Below, piece after piece: positions 30,920 through 41,535 of a stretch of 64,000 nt of DNA. The stretch is from Campylobacterales bacterium (GTDB lineage Bacteria; Campylobacterota; Campylobacteria; Campylobacterales; Campylobacteraceae). The notes below the pieces were generated by a model. The model was not told where the DNA came from, did not search any database, and saw only the letters and a program-made list of their open reading frames with translations. The first letter of the stretch is position 1. The number at the start of each line of letters is the position of its first letter. The DNA lies in contig JACUTV010000003.1 of NCBI GenBank assembly GCA_014859645.1, forward strand, positions 1 to 64,000, in the 5' to 3' direction. The position numbers and the translations under genes were made by a program.

Positions 30920-31743
30920 GGAAGAGGCTTGCGCACAACAATGGGGTCAAGTTGATGGCGTTTTGCGGCCGATTCTAGCCTTCCGTCTGTTTGAATAGTT
31001 CGGATGAATTCCTCAGCACGCTGCCACAAGCGCACTTCTTCTTTTCCTACCGCCCACCCATAAGGTGTAAGGTAAAAAGGCGCGGGCGGGATAATGAGTC
31101 TTGCCCATTCTCGCTGCGCAACCATGCGTTTTCCAAAAGGAAAATCGGTCATCAACACGTCCGCCCTGCCCGCTTCTACTTCTTGTTCCCTTGCATGAAG
31201 GGAGTTAACAACAAGTACCTTTGCCTTTTGAAGCTTTTCTTGCATCACTGCTACGTGGTACGTTCCTTTTGCCACGGCCACCACCACCCCTTCTTGGTCG
31301 ATATCTTCCCACGTGCGTATACGGCGATTGCTTTTGGTGACAATGGCGTACATATCGCTCATGAGGTGCGGGGAAGTAAGGAGTAAGTGTGCTTTTCGCT
31401 CGTTTGTATGGCCGATGGCGAACATGGCAATATCGCACCGTTTAGAGCGCACATCTTCAATCAACGTCGCAAAAGAACTGGGAACAAAGACGGTTTCCAC
31501 CCCCAAATCCCTCCCAAACTCTTTGGCCAAGTCCACGTCAATCCCTTGCAAGGTTTGGGTACGTGGGTCAAGATAGGAGATGCCATAATACTCTGGCCAA
31601 ATGCATACGCGCATCTGCTCACGCGCATGCATCTCTTCTAACACGTCGCTCATTGCCACATAAACCATACCGCTCATGCACCATAAAAAGAGTATCAAGC
31701 GAACCATGACACAACCTTCCCACCTTGTGTATTCGCGCAACAA
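30916..31743 (-). CDS. Periplasmic solute-binding protein (SBP_bac_3 type)
   Basis: Signal segment; LQGIDVDLAKEFGRDLGVETVFV; coupled to the downstream GGDEF gene. Confidence 0.85.
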   Translation of the reverse strand: MLREYTRWEGCVMVRLILFLWCMSGMVYVAMSDVLEEMHAREQMRVCIWPEYYGISYLDPRTQTLQGIDVDLAKEFGRDLGVETVFVPSSFATLIEDVRSKRCDIAMFAIGHTNERKAHLLLTSPHLMSDMYAIVTKSNRRIRTWEDIDQEGVVVAVAKGTYHVAVMQEKLQKAKVLVVNSLHAREQEVEAGRADVLMTDFPFGKRMVAQREWARLIIPPAPFYLTPYGWAVGKEEVRLWQRAEEFIRTIQTDGRLESAAKRHQLDPIVVRKPLP

Positions 31744-31836
31744 TGGCGTTGCAGCTCAAGGTAAAATGCCAAAGTATAGCGCAGGAGAAATAAGGGGTGC
31801 ATTAAGAAATAATACAATTGTGGTATTTTTTTCGCC

Positions 31837-31846
31837 TTACATGTAA
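31837..31846. repeat. TTACATGTAA forming the stop codon of cca
   Basis: Read on - strand as CTT TAC ATG TAA = LYM*. Confidence 0.97.
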
Positions 31847-32961
31847 AGGATTTTGGCGCGCTCTTGAATGCGTTTGCGTTTTTCTTCGCCAAGAGCTTTG
31901 CCCGAAAATCCTTCTGCTAACAATTCCCGCGCACTCACCCCGCCATCAAACACCCGCTCGTACACCCCAAGGGCCTTTGCGCGCGGCACATACCCAGGGC
32001 GGCACACGCCCACCCATGTGTTTAATGGACGTTCAAACGCTACTTCCACTAACTCATAGTCACTCATCTTTTCATGCCCAAAAGGAACCCTCAAAAGGGC
32101 GCGGTGGTAATGAAGCGGAAGGGCAAGAGCGCTTAAAACCCGCGAGGTGTCCAACCCAAGCAGTGGAGATGCAAAAAAAAGCCACAGATAGGGTCTTAAA
32201 TGCGTGGGGCAATGGGGCGCGTGGTCTTTGAGGGCGCGCGAAAAGGCCACAAGGGTGTGGCACGAAGGAGTGGTGTGAAGCAAGGATTTTAAAAACCCAA
32301 GACGGTACATGTAAAGTACACCGTAACTTACAAAGGGGGCTCTAAAGAGCTTTTCAAGTTCCCACGTAATGCGAGTTTGGCTTAGTTCTGACATATTAAG
32401 CCCTCTCATCACTTGGAGGGTTTGAGGCGCAATGTGAAACCCAAAACGCGCCGCGAACTGCACCCCGCGCAATACCCGCAATGGGTCTTGGGCAAAAGTA
32501 GCGGGGTCTACCATGCGAATCACGCGCGCGTGGATGTCTGCCCTTCCACCCCAAAAATCAACCACTTCTTCGGTAAAAAGATGCACCATCAGCGCGTTCA
32601 TCGTAAAATCACGGCGCGAACTCGCCAAGCGTTCTTCTTGGCACACTTCCACGCAAAAGCCTTGGTGTCCTTTGGCTGTTTTTTGTTCCGTGCGCGGCAA
32701 AGAAAGGTCGATACCTTCGTATTTGTAGACAAAAAAAGATTTCCCAACCCCTTTGGCACCGAGGGTTTTCATGAGTTCATCAAAGGCTTCTGGCGTCATG
32801 TCGTAGACTTCAATATCAAGGTCTTTGATGGGGTTTCCAAGAAACAAATCCCGCACCGCGCCACCGACTATGTAGGCGCGAGACGTGTGGGGTAAGAGGT
32901 GGTGTTTAAGGGTGGAAAGACGCGTCAAAAGCGCAGGGGAGAGTCCCGTTAAAAGGCTCAT
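31837..32961 (-). CDS. cca: CCA tRNA nucleotidyltransferase / poly(A) polymerase family
   Basis: YIVGGAVRDLFLGNPIKDLDIEVY, RRDFTMNAL; C-terminus ILYM* on a TTACATGTAA copy. Confidence 0.92.
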   Translation of the reverse strand: MSLLTGLSPALLTRLSTLKHHLLPHTSRAYIVGGAVRDLFLGNPIKDLDIEVYDMTPEAFDELMKTLGAKGVGKSFFVYKYEGIDLSLPRTEQKTAKGHQGFCVEVCQEERLASSRRDFTMNALMVHLFTEEVVDFWGGRADIHARVIRMVDPATFAQDPLRVLRGVQFAARFGFHIAPQTLQVMRGLNMSELSQTRITWELEKLFRAPFVSYGVLYMYRLGFLKSLLHTTPSCHTLVAFSRALKDHAPHCPTHLRPYLWLFFASPLLGLDTSRVLSALALPLHYHRALLRVPFGHEKMSDYELVEVAFERPLNTWVGVCRPGYVPRAKALGVYERVFDGGVSARELLAEGFSGKALGEEKRKRIQERAKILYM

Positions 32962-33308
32962 TTGCCAGAAGGCTTCTCCGCTTTTTCGATGCGCTCTTCG
33001 ATGGAGGCTAAAAGGTACTCTAAAAAATTTAAGGTCAAGTCCACCTTGGCTTCGATGTTTTTATTGTTGGGAGATTGAAATCCTTCAAACAAAACCAAGA
33101 TGCGCTCTCTGACATTTTTCAAAAAACGCGTGTCGTCTACAAAAGAGGTTTCTTCTTTTTTGGGTTCTGCTAAAGGCACTTCAGGCATCGGGGTAGGCTT
33201 AACAACAGGAGGCGCAAGGGGTGCGACTCTGGGAGCATCCACTTCTTTGTCTAGCTCTGCTAGGGTTGAGAGAATCATATCTTTTAGTTCCATAGTTTTG
33301 CTAGCCAC
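32958..33308 (-). CDS. CiaD-like domain protein (putative)
   Basis: Position next to cca as in Campylobacter jejuni (cca/ciaD); Pro-rich linker then KNVRERILVLFEGFQSPNNKNIEAKVDLTLNFLEYLLASIEERIE. Confidence 0.6.
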   Translation of the reverse strand: MASKTMELKDMILSTLAELDKEVDAPRVAPLAPPVVKPTPMPEVPLAEPKKEETSFVDDTRFLKNVRERILVLFEGFQSPNNKNIEAKVDLTLNFLEYLLASIEERIEKAEKPSGK

Positions 33309-33532
33309 CTTTCAAATTCCATAAATTCTACCTCCGTGTCCATGTTGATGAAAAAGCCTTTCATCTCTTCATTGACGCCGAGGTATTTTTTGCGAATCCC
33401 ACACAACCGTCGAATAGCAACCTTTGCTTCCTTGTTTTGGGGTTCTTTTTTTAAGATTTTTTTATAAATCTCCAATGCCTCTTCTTTGAGGCCTTGGAGT
33501 TCATACACGGAAGCAAGGGTAAGGGTATTCAT
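33284..33532 (-). CDS. Short TPR-like hypothetical protein
   Basis: [34 protein letters not shown] resembles a TPR unit. Confidence 0.65.
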   Translation of the reverse strand: MNTLTLASVYELQGLKEEALEIYKKILKKEPQNKEAKVAIRRLCGIRKKYLGVNEEMKGFFINMDTEVEFMEFERWLAKLWN

Positions 33533-34599
33533 ACTTTTGAGACGTAACTGGCGATAATGGAGCCGATTTCACTGGTTGAACACACTTCTTTTGCCTCGTA
33601 CGCCGAGAGGTCTTTGGTGCGGTAGCCTTCTTCCAAGACTTGCTGCACTGCTTTTTCGATGCGCGCAGCCGCACTTTCTTCTCCAAGGGCAAACCGCAAC
33701 ATCATCGCAGCGGAGAGGATGGTGGCGATAGGATTGGCGATGCCTTGCCCTGTGATGTCGGGTGCTGAACCATGAATGGGTTCGAATAATCCCACACGTC
33801 CCCCCACTGAAGCGGAGGGTAAAAGGCCGATGGAACCGCTTATCATACTGGCTTCGTCACTCAAAATATCTCCAAAAATATTGCCCGTTAAGATAACGTC
33901 AAATTGTTTAGGATTGCGAATCATTTGCATGGCGGCATTGTCCACGTACATATGAGAGAGGGAAACTTCGGGGTATGCTTTGGCTACTTCTTCGACGGTT
34001 TCACGCCACAATTGGCTCACTTCCAACACATTGGCTTTGTCCACTGAACAAACTTGCTTGCGTCGCTTCATAGCGCTTTCAAAGGCCACTTTGGCGATGC
34101 GGACAATCTCCTCTTTGGTGTAGACCATGGTGTTGTACGCGCGGTCTGCTTCTTTGGCGCGGGGTTGGCCAAAATAAATCCCGCCTGTAAGTTCGCGTAC
34201 GACCATCATGTCAACACCCTTAAGCACTTCAGGCTTTAGCGTGCTGGCGTTTACTAGTTCATCATACACGGCCACCGGGCGTAGATTTGCAAACACACCA
34301 AGGGCTTTGCGCAGATTCAACAACCCTGTTTCGGGACGTTTTTCCCGTGGAAGCGTGTCCCATTTTTCGCCCCCGATAGCGCCAAATAAAATCGCATCTG
34401 CTTTTAAGCACCCTTGTACGGTTTCTTCAGGAAGGGGTTCGCCAAACACGTCGATGGCGGCGCCACCCATGAGAAAGTCACTGTAACTTAACTCAAAGTT
34501 TTCGTGAGAAGAGACGGCGTCTAGGACTTTAATGGCTTCATCGATAATCTCGGGGCCAATCCCGTCTCCTTTAATAATGGCAATCTTATACTGTTTCAC
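33529..34599 (-). CDS. leuB: 3-isopropylmalate dehydrogenase
   Basis: [44 protein letters not shown]. Confidence 0.97.
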   Translation of the reverse strand: MKQYKIAIIKGDGIGPEIIDEAIKVLDAVSSHENFELSYSDFLMGGAAIDVFGEPLPEETVQGCLKADAILFGAIGGEKWDTLPREKRPETGLLNLRKALGVFANLRPVAVYDELVNASTLKPEVLKGVDMMVVRELTGGIYFGQPRAKEADRAYNTMVYTKEEIVRIAKVAFESAMKRRKQVCSVDKANVLEVSQLWRETVEEVAKAYPEVSLSHMYVDNAAMQMIRNPKQFDVILTGNIFGDILSDEASMISGSIGLLPSASVGGRVGLFEPIHGSAPDITGQGIANPIATILSAAMMLRFALGEESAAARIEKAVQQVLEEGYRTKDLSAYEAKEVCSTSEIGSIIASYVSKV

Positions 34600-35108
34600 G
34601 CGCGGTCTCCTTTTGAAGCGGCAAGCTCCACTTTTGCGTATTCCATCAACCCACCCGCTTGAATGAGCTCTTGCATGAAGGGAGGAATGGGCGAAAATTG
34701 GTAACTCTTGCCCGTGGTATCGTTAACAATCGTTCCCTTAGAAGGTGTGATGCTAATCTTGTTTCCCTCGCTAAAGGCTTCCGTGTCACCTAGTTCAAAA
34801 ATAGGCAAGCCCGTGTTAAAGGCATTGCGGTAAAAAATACGCGCAAAACTTTTCGCCACAATAGCGGCGACGCCTGCGGCTTTTAGTGCGATGGGTGCAT
34901 GTTCGCGACTGCTTCCACAGCCAAAATTTTCTCCCGCGACAATCACGTCTCCTGCTTGGAGTTTAGAGAGAAATTCAGGATCTGCATCTTCCATCACATG
35001 CTGTGCTAACGCTTTGGGATCAGACGTATTAAGGTATCTTGCTGCGATAATTAAATCCGTGTCAATATTGTCACCAAAACACCAAACGTTTCCAGAAATT
35101 GTACTCAT
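34596..35108 (-). CDS. leuD: 3-isopropylmalate dehydratase small subunit
   Basis: [36 protein letters not shown]. Confidence 0.96.
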   Translation of the reverse strand: MSTISGNVWCFGDNIDTDLIIAARYLNTSDPKALAQHVMEDADPEFLSKLQAGDVIVAGENFGCGSSREHAPIALKAAGVAAIVAKSFARIFYRNAFNTGLPIFELGDTEAFSEGNKISITPSKGTIVNDTTGKSYQFSPIPPFMQELIQAGGLMEYAKVELAASKGDRA

Positions 35109-35211
35109 GAGAATCCTTACATGTAAAGAAGAAATGGGGAACATTTTAACAAAAAAGTAGTATAAGAAAGATTAAATCCCTCAATCCTTGTTTTGTCCCT
35201 AACACTAAAAA

Positions 35212-35832
35212 TCACCCAAGGGCTAGCCACACACCCACGCCCATCATCAACACACCCGCAATACGGTTGAGAAGTTTTACGTGGGCTTCTTGTTGTAACA
35301 ACGCGCGCAAGGAGCTTCCCCCGAGGGCATACAACAACAATGAGCAAAATTCAATCACCAAAATCATCCCCACAAGCACGACCAATTGTCCAACTATCGG
35401 ACGCTCATACGCGATAAAAGGAGGCAGTAAGGCAATGAAAAACGCCCACCCTTTTGGGTTAGCAACGGCGGTCACAAAGCCTTGAATCATCAGCGTCACC
35501 GGAGGAATGCGCGCCACGCCTTTGTGAGCACTGAGGGACATTTTTCCACGCGAACGCCACAACTGCACTCCAAGGTAAAAAAGATAGATACCTCCAACCC
35601 ACTTAAACACAGTAAAAAACTCTGGATAACGCACCATCACTACCGCTACGCCCACGACTGAACACACCGACACTACCGCTACGCCCACCAGTTCTCCCGC
35701 CATCATCCACAAGGTGCGCTTCAATCCCACACTCATCCCAAGAGTCATGGCTAAGGTCATGCACATCCCAGGCGTCACCGAAACGGCGATAAACGTGGGG
35801 ATAAAAATCATTAACGTTGCACTATTCATCAT
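35212..35832 (-). CDS. LysE/RhtB family exporter
   Basis: SVTPGMCMTLAMTLG and multi-TM profile. Confidence 0.88.
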   Translation of the reverse strand: MMNSATLMIFIPTFIAVSVTPGMCMTLAMTLGMSVGLKRTLWMMAGELVGVAVVSVCSVVGVAVVMVRYPEFFTVFKWVGGIYLFYLGVQLWRSRGKMSLSAHKGVARIPPVTLMIQGFVTAVANPKGWAFFIALLPPFIAYERPIVGQLVVLVGMILVIEFCSLLLYALGGSSLRALLQQEAHVKLLNRIAGVLMMGVGVWLALG

Positions 35833-35852
35833 TTGCCTTCCTACATGTAAAG

Positions 35853-36221
35853 CTACAACACATTTTGAATCAGCACCATGTATGTGACCGTCGCCACCAC
35901 GATGCTCACGAGGGCGTTTTTAAATGCCAAATGCATTCCCCCTGCTATCATAATCCCAAGCAATTCTGGCCCGCCGTAGGGGTACTGCTCAAAGGGAACA
36001 TCGCGAATCGCATAAAAGACCAAAATCACCATAATCATCAACGGCATGTGCTTTTCAATCAAACGCACCAAGGGGCTAGGTTCGCGCTTGGCAAAAAACA
36101 AAAAAGGCAAAATGCGCGTCGCGTAGGTGGCAAGGACAGCAAGGACAATGCCTTGTAGCAAGTACATCTCACTCATCAATCCACCCCCTAAGCCCAATGA
36201 GCAGTGCCGCAGCCAGTGCAA
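35853..36221 (-). CDS. azlD: AzlD family branched-chain amino acid exporter subunit
   Basis: Small 4-TM protein overlapping azlC. Confidence 0.85.
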   Translation of the reverse strand: MHWLRHCSLGLGGGLMSEMYLLQGIVLAVLATYATRILPFLFFAKREPSPLVRLIEKHMPLMIMVILVFYAIRDVPFEQYPYGGPELLGIMIAGGMHLAFKNALVSIVVATVTYMVLIQNVL

Positions 36222-36837
36222 GGGAGAAAATAAGCATCTTAGAACTGGGTAAAATCACCATGCCCGCCATCCCAATCAGCAGTGCTACCATGAGCGGTTT
36301 AGGGCTAGGCTGTTTACGGTAGAGTTCAATGGAAAGCACCACAAACAAGGCGGTCAACGAAAACTCAATACCCGTGTAATTAAACGGAACAACATTCCCC
36401 AAAACCGCCCCAATCACCGTTCCAAGCACCCAATAAAACTGATTGAGCGCGGTAATTTGCAGGTAGGTTTTTTCACGGTTTTGTGGAGACATGGATGCGG
36501 TTTTTAGCAAAGCAAAGGTTTCATCCGTGAGGCCATAAATGAGGTAATGCTTCCCTTTGCCCATCCCTTCAAACGCACCAATCATAGAAAGTCCGTAAAA
36601 AAAGTGGCGCAAGTTAAGCAAAAAAGTGGCTACGCCAATCTCCAAGAGCGTCGCATGGGCCGCAAAGAGAGTCAAAGCCAAAAACTGCCCCGAGCCCGCG
36701 TAAATTAACATGCTCATAGCAAAGGCATAATACCAAGGAATCAGCATCGACGAGGCCAGTAACCCAAAGGCCATCCCCAAAGGAATGTACCCCATCATCA
36801 CAGGAACCGTCAGCTTTACAACGCTACCAAACCGCAC
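36169..36837 (-). CDS. azlC: AzlC family branched-chain amino acid exporter subunit
   Basis: PVMMGYIPLGMAFGLL, YAGSGQFLAL, FLLNLRHFFYGLSM, TDETFALL. Confidence 0.92.
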   Translation of the reverse strand: MRFGSVVKLTVPVMMGYIPLGMAFGLLASSMLIPWYYAFAMSMLIYAGSGQFLALTLFAAHATLLEIGVATFLLNLRHFFYGLSMIGAFEGMGKGKHYLIYGLTDETFALLKTASMSPQNREKTYLQITALNQFYWVLGTVIGAVLGNVVPFNYTGIEFSLTALFVVLSIELYRKQPSPKPLMVALLIGMAGMVILPSSKMLIFSLALAAALLIGLRGWIDE

Positions 36838-36851
36838 GCAACCCCTTAAGT

Positions 36852-36870
36852 AGAGTTCTAACAGAACTCT
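36852..36870. terminator. Perfect 8-bp hairpin upstream of azlC
   Basis: AGAGTTCT AAC AGAACTCT; role (terminator or leader) unresolved. Confidence 0.4.
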
Positions 36871-37007
36871 TTAATACGTTTTGGAAGCAAAGCTTCAAAA
36901 ACTACACTGACGCTAAGCACGTGCGCAGAAGGCTCGCGCACCCTTGGTGCTTTGCCTTTACATGTAAGGCATATTACAAGGAAAAAGGGGATTTTAGCAC
37001 AGTGGCC

Positions 37008-37181
37008 CTAAGGGGTTTCTTTTTTGTGAATATGCTGCTCCAAATAGCGTTGCGCCCGCTCATGCGACTCTTTTTCTTTGGGGCGCTCTACGCGCTTTTT
37101 AGGTTCGGTGTCTGAAAAATAAATCGCATCCACCGTCCACACCAAGATAATCGCCGCAATGAGAGGAATGATGAGTAGCAT
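37008..37181 (-). CDS. Small single-TM protein, 57 aa
   Basis: Own translation: MLLIIPLIAAIILVWTVDAIYFSDTEPKKRVERPKEKESHERAQRYLEQHIHKKETP*; below the ORF-track length cutoff; just downstream of flgG. Confidence 0.6.
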   Translation of the reverse strand: MLLIIPLIAAIILVWTVDAIYFSDTEPKKRVERPKEKESHERAQRYLEQHIHKKETP

Positions 37182-37190
37182 TATCCTACC

Positions 37191-37979
37191 TTATCGTTTG
37201 AGTTGGTTCACCGTTTGAAGCATTTCATCGGAGGTGACAATGGCTTTGGAATTGGCTTCGTAGGCGCGCTGACCCGTGATGAGGTCGGTCATCTCTTCAA
37301 CCAACTGCACGTTGCTCATCTCCACAAACCCTTGGCGCACCTGCCCAAATCCGTTGAGCCCAGGCACGCCCAAAATCGCGTCACCTGAGGCATTGGTGTT
37401 GATGAAGTTGTTGTCTCCCAGGGAGTGAAGGCCTGCGGGGTTGATGAAGTTAGCAATCTCGATTTGCCCAATCTCATTCATCTGCGTATCGCCCGCTTGC
37501 AACACGGAAACCGTACCATCCACACCGATGGAAATCTGTGTCGCATCTTCTGGCACCACGATTTCAGGAATCAACCTATACCCATCACTGTTAACCACAT
37601 TGCCCTCGCCATCAAGCTTAAACGCACCGTTACGGGTAAAAGCGGTGGTGCCATCGGGAAGTTGTACTTGAAAAAACCCTTTACCTGTGATAGCAAGGTC
37701 AAGGTTACTGGTTGTCTCTTTAAAGTTACCTTGGGTAAAAATCTTGGTAATCGCCGTCGGTCGCACACCCAAACCCACTTCAATCCCCGTAGGAGATTGG
37801 GTTGTGGCGCTGGTGGCCGTTCCTGCATATTGCATAGTTTGGTAAAACAAGTCTGCAAACTCTGCGCGCTGTTTTTTATACCCAATGGTATTGACGTTTG
37901 AGATATTATTAGAGGTGGTGTCGATTTGAAGTTGCTGGGCTTTCATGCCTGTTGCGGCAGTGTAGAGGGAGCGAATCAT
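37191..37979 (-). CDS. flgG: Flagellar distal rod protein FlgG
   Basis: MIRSLYTAATGMKAQQLQIDTTSNNISNVNTIGYKKQRAEF...SNVQLVEEMTDLI. Confidence 0.95.
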   Translation of the reverse strand: MIRSLYTAATGMKAQQLQIDTTSNNISNVNTIGYKKQRAEFADLFYQTMQYAGTATSATTQSPTGIEVGLGVRPTAITKIFTQGNFKETTSNLDLAITGKGFFQVQLPDGTTAFTRNGAFKLDGEGNVVNSDGYRLIPEIVVPEDATQISIGVDGTVSVLQAGDTQMNEIGQIEIANFINPAGLHSLGDNNFINTNASGDAILGVPGLNGFGQVRQGFVEMSNVQLVEEMTDLITGQRAYEANSKAIVTSDEMLQTVNQLKR

Positions 37980-37984
37980 CGTTG

Positions 37985-38788
37985 TTATCCTTTAACGTTT
38001 GCTAATTTATTGATGGCATCACTGTTTAAATCATCCATGTGTGCCGTCATCACTTTTTGGTACATTTCTACCATGCGTTGGGCTTCGATAAGTCCGACCA
38101 TTTCCCGCACGGGATTGACATTACTCATTTCTAAAAATCCTTGGGCCACCACGTCCGCCTCTTCAAGGGCGCGTATCTGCGTTTCATCTTCAAAAACGTA
38201 CAAATGATCACCCTCTTTAGTGAGCCTTCTTGTATCCTCGGCTTGGGCGATATAAAGGGTGTTAACCACGTCACCATCGGCATACAAGTTGCCATTGGCA
38301 TCAGCGGTGATGATTGCTTCGGGCGCAAATTGGATGTATTGGTTGGTTTGAAAAAAGTTTGCAGGCAATACGGGGTACCCTTCTTTGGTACTTAGAATGC
38401 CCTCTTCGTTTAACGTGAAGGCACCATTTTGACTCAACCGAACACCCTGTGGGGTTTCCACCATAAAAAATACATCTTCCCGCTTGAGGGCAAAATCAAA
38501 AGGATTGCCCGTGGCTTTCACGCCTCCTTGGGAAAAGGTCACGTATTGTTCGCTTACCTGCGGCACACGGTCAATGTTACGGTTGATGAATTTGGCCGCT
38601 TCTTTGGTGTGATTGCGCAAGGGGAGTTCGTCTCTTACTTCTTGGTAAATACGGCTAAAGTCCGCTACCACCACATCATCGCGTTTAAATGCGGGGGTAT
38701 TGATGTTGGCAAGGTTGTTAGAAATGACATCCAGTTTATTAAACTGTGTCACCATGGCACCCGCTGCTACATAGAATCCATTTTGCAT
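37985..38788 (-). CDS. FlgF/FlgG-like flagellar rod protein (second paralogue)
   Basis: MQNGFYVAAGAMVTQFNKLDVISNNLANINTPAFKRDD...MSNVNPVREMVGLIEAQR. Confidence 0.92.
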   Translation of the reverse strand: MQNGFYVAAGAMVTQFNKLDVISNNLANINTPAFKRDDVVVADFSRIYQEVRDELPLRNHTKEAAKFINRNIDRVPQVSEQYVTFSQGGVKATGNPFDFALKREDVFFMVETPQGVRLSQNGAFTLNEEGILSTKEGYPVLPANFFQTNQYIQFAPEAIITADANGNLYADGDVVNTLYIAQAEDTRRLTKEGDHLYVFEDETQIRALEEADVVAQGFLEMSNVNPVREMVGLIEAQRMVEMYQKVMTAHMDDLNSDAINKLANVKG

Positions 38789-38966
38789 ACATTACCTGCC
38801 TCATACGTTCTTATTGCTTCCTAAGCAATCTATGTTCCACTCTTTTTTCTGTGAAAAAATTTGAACGAGTTTAGTGCCTTTTAATATGATTTGGGTATAA
38901 TATGGCCTTTTTTAAACCCTTAAAGAAATTTCTGATAACCTTCTCTATCCCTAGGAGTGCTTTGCT

Positions 38967-40820
38967 ATGTCCACAAAAGAACAATACCAACAAATCGAAG
39001 ACCTTTTCAAAGAAAACGAAAAGGGGCATGTCACCTACGAAACCCTCATGGACTACTTTCCAAAGCAACCCACTACCACCAACGTCAAAAAACTCTTAAC
39101 CTTGCTTGAGAAATATTCTATCAGCCTCATCACTTCGGCTGAAATCGCCAAAATGCGCAACATCGAAGAAGCCAAAAAACGCGAAGAAGCACGAAAAAAA
39201 CTCCAAGATGAGTCTTTGGAAGACGAATTTGACCTTGCTAGCGAAAAAGAGTTACTAGAGTGGTCGCGCAGCGACAGCCCTGTGCGCATGTACTTGCGCG
39301 AAATGGGACAAATCTCTTTGCTAACCAAAGAAGAAGAGATCGACATCAGTAAAAAGATTGAATTTGGCGAAGACATCATCATCGATGCCTTTTGTTCTGT
39401 GCCCTATTTGATTGATTTTATTCTTGATTACAAAGAATCCCTCATCAACCGTGAACGTCGTGTTAAAGAGCTTTTTAAAAGCTTTGAAGATGACAATGAG
39501 AGCGACAACGACGATGACGATGATGACAGCGACAGTGATGATGATGGAGACAGCGAAGAAACGCGCAAAAGCTCCCGCAAAGACAACAAGCGCACCGAAA
39601 AAGTCATCGAAAGCTTTAAAGCTCTTGAAAAAGCAAAAAAAGATTGGATGCGTACAGGTTCCAAAGAACCCGAAGGCGACGAAGTCGAAGTACTCACCTA
39701 CCACTTGAGCCAAGCATTTAAAAAGAAACTTTTAAAAGAAAAATTGATGGACTTGGGACCTACCAGTAAGCTCATCAACGAGTTGGTCAAATCCATGGAA
39801 ACAGCACTTAAAAGTGACGGAGAGTTCGACAAAGAACTCAAACGCCTTGAGTACAAGCTTCCATTGTTTAACGAAACGCTCAAAGAAAACCACCTTAAAA
39901 TCCTCGCGCGCATCGTTGATCTTTCCAAGGAAGACATCACCCTAGAAGTGCCTGAGGCGACCATGGTATCTACGTACATGGAAATCAAAAAGCTCTTCCA
40001 AACCAAAGAGGCCAGCAAAAAAAGCTTTAACCTTGAACCTACTCTTTTAAAAGAGATTTTGGAACAAATCAAACGGGGAAAACGCATCGCCGATGAGGCA
40101 AAAACCCGCATGGCAAAGTCTAACTTGCGCCTTGTGGTCTCCATCGCCAAGCGCTACACCAACCGAGGACTTCCCTTTTTGGACCTTATCCAAGAAGGCA
40201 ACATTGGCCTCATGAAAGCGGTCGATAAATTTGAGTACAAAAAAGGCTACAAGTTTTCCACCTACGCCACGTGGTGGATTCGCCAAGCCATCAGCCGCGC
40301 CATCGCCGACCAAGCGCGCACCATTCGGATTCCGATTCATATGATTGAAACCATCAACCGTATCAATAAAATCATCCGCAAACACTTGCAAGAACACGGC
40401 AAAGAACCCGACATCGAAACCATTGCCGAAGAAGTAGGATTGACGCCAGACAAAGTGAAAAACGTCATCAAAATAACCAAAGAACCCATCTCCCTTGAAG
40501 CGCCTATTGGCAACGAGGACGATGGCAAATTTGGAGACTTTGTCGAAGACCGCACCGCACTAAGTCCCATGGACCACATCCTTAAAAACGACCTTAAAGA
40601 CCAGATTGATGAAGTCTTAGACCAACTCAATGAGCGGGAAAAAGCAGTGATTCGCATGCGTTTTGGCTTATTAAGCGACGAGAGCGACCGTACCCTCGAA
40701 GAAATCGGCAAAGAGCTCAGCGTCACCCGCGAGCGCGTACGCCAAATCGAAAGTTCTGCCATCAAAAAACTCAAACACCCCAAAGTAGGGCGAAAACTGA
40801 AAAACTATATTGAGGGCTAA
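38967..40820 (+). CDS. rpoD: RNA polymerase primary sigma factor
   Basis: [59 protein letters not shown]; region 4 HTH. Confidence 0.98.
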   Translation: MSTKEQYQQIEDLFKENEKGHVTYETLMDYFPKQPTTTNVKKLLTLLEKYSISLITSAEIAKMRNIEEAKKREEARKKLQDESLEDEFDLASEKELLEWSRSDSPVRMYLREMGQISLLTKEEEIDISKKIEFGEDIIIDAFCSVPYLIDFILDYKESLINRERRVKELFKSFEDDNESDNDDDDDDSDSDDDGDSEETRKSSRKDNKRTEKVIESFKALEKAKKDWMRTGSKEPEGDEVEVLTYHLSQAFKKKLLKEKLMDLGPTSKLINELVKSMETALKSDGEFDKELKRLEYKLPLFNETLKENHLKILARIVDLSKEDITLEVPEATMVSTYMEIKKLFQTKEASKKSFNLEPTLLKEILEQIKRGKRIADEAKTRMAKSNLRLVVSIAKRYTNRGLPFLDLIQEGNIGLMKAVDKFEYKKGYKFSTYATWWIRQAISRAIADQARTIRIPIHMIETINRINKIIRKHLQEHGKEPDIETIAEEVGLTPDKVKNVIKITKEPISLEAPIGNEDDGKFGDFVEDRTALSPMDHILKNDLKDQIDEVLDQLNEREKAVIRMRFGLLSDESDRTLEEIGKELSVTRERVRQIESSAIKKLKHPKVGRKLKNYIEG

Positions 40821-40847
40821 AAAAACGCGTTACATGTAAGGAACCCA

Positions 40848-41534
40848 GTGCAATTTTTAGAAAAATGGATTGAACACGATTACAATCCTTTCATTATCTT
40901 TGACGCTAGCGGAAAAGTCAAAAGCCTCAACCAAGAAGCCCAATACCTTCTTGGAGAGGTTTCCACCAAAGAGATTTTCGACATCGCAGGTGCTTATGCG
41001 GCCATTACCTACGGGTTTAAAACCACCATTTTAGACCTTGAATTTGGCTCCTATCGGTTTTATGGCATCACTGTAGGCTATGAAAGCGAAGAGGAAATTG
41101 GGGTGAAGCTGTACAAATACGCCACTCAAAAATTCTCCACCATCCAAGAATACGGCGAACCTGTTAACCTCTACACCCTGCTAGACTTGTGCATCAGTGC
41201 CACCTCCACAGGGCAAAATACACAGTTTAAAAAAGAATTTGATCCCACCTTTCCAGACCTGCGCCTCCAAATAGACGGCTTTACTAAACTGCTCAATAAA
41301 ACCTACGCGAGTTTTAAGCACGCTTCCAAAATCACCACCAAACTCTCTTTAAAAACAGGTGAGCACATTCGTTTTAAAGAGAAAAAATACCCTATTTTTA
41401 CCATTTTAGTAGAAGGAGAAGTGCGCGATCGTCGCTTTGAGCTTGACATACAAACCATCGCTCAAACCATTAATTGCATTGTGCACTTTAAAGAAGACCA
41501 AGCCATCATTACTTCGCCTCTTATTAGCGCGTAA
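40848..41534 (+). CDS. Hypothetical protein, PAS-like N-terminus
   Basis: GTG start 8 nt after a TTACATGTAAGGA motif/SD; NPFIIFDASGKVKSLNQEAQYLLGE. Confidence 0.7.
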   Translation: MQFLEKWIEHDYNPFIIFDASGKVKSLNQEAQYLLGEVSTKEIFDIAGAYAAITYGFKTTILDLEFGSYRFYGITVGYESEEEIGVKLYKYATQKFSTIQEYGEPVNLYTLLDLCISATSTGQNTQFKKEFDPTFPDLRLQIDGFTKLLNKTYASFKHASKITTKLSLKTGEHIRFKEKKYPIFTILVEGEVRDRRFELDIQTIAQTINCIVHFKEDQAIITSPLISA

Positions 41535-41535
41535 T

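Noticed and set aside
39053-40783. Several long - strand ORFs antisense to rpoD (Ser/Leu-rich)
   Set aside because: By-product of codon bias and the Asp/Ser-rich coding repeat; rpoD is unambiguous.
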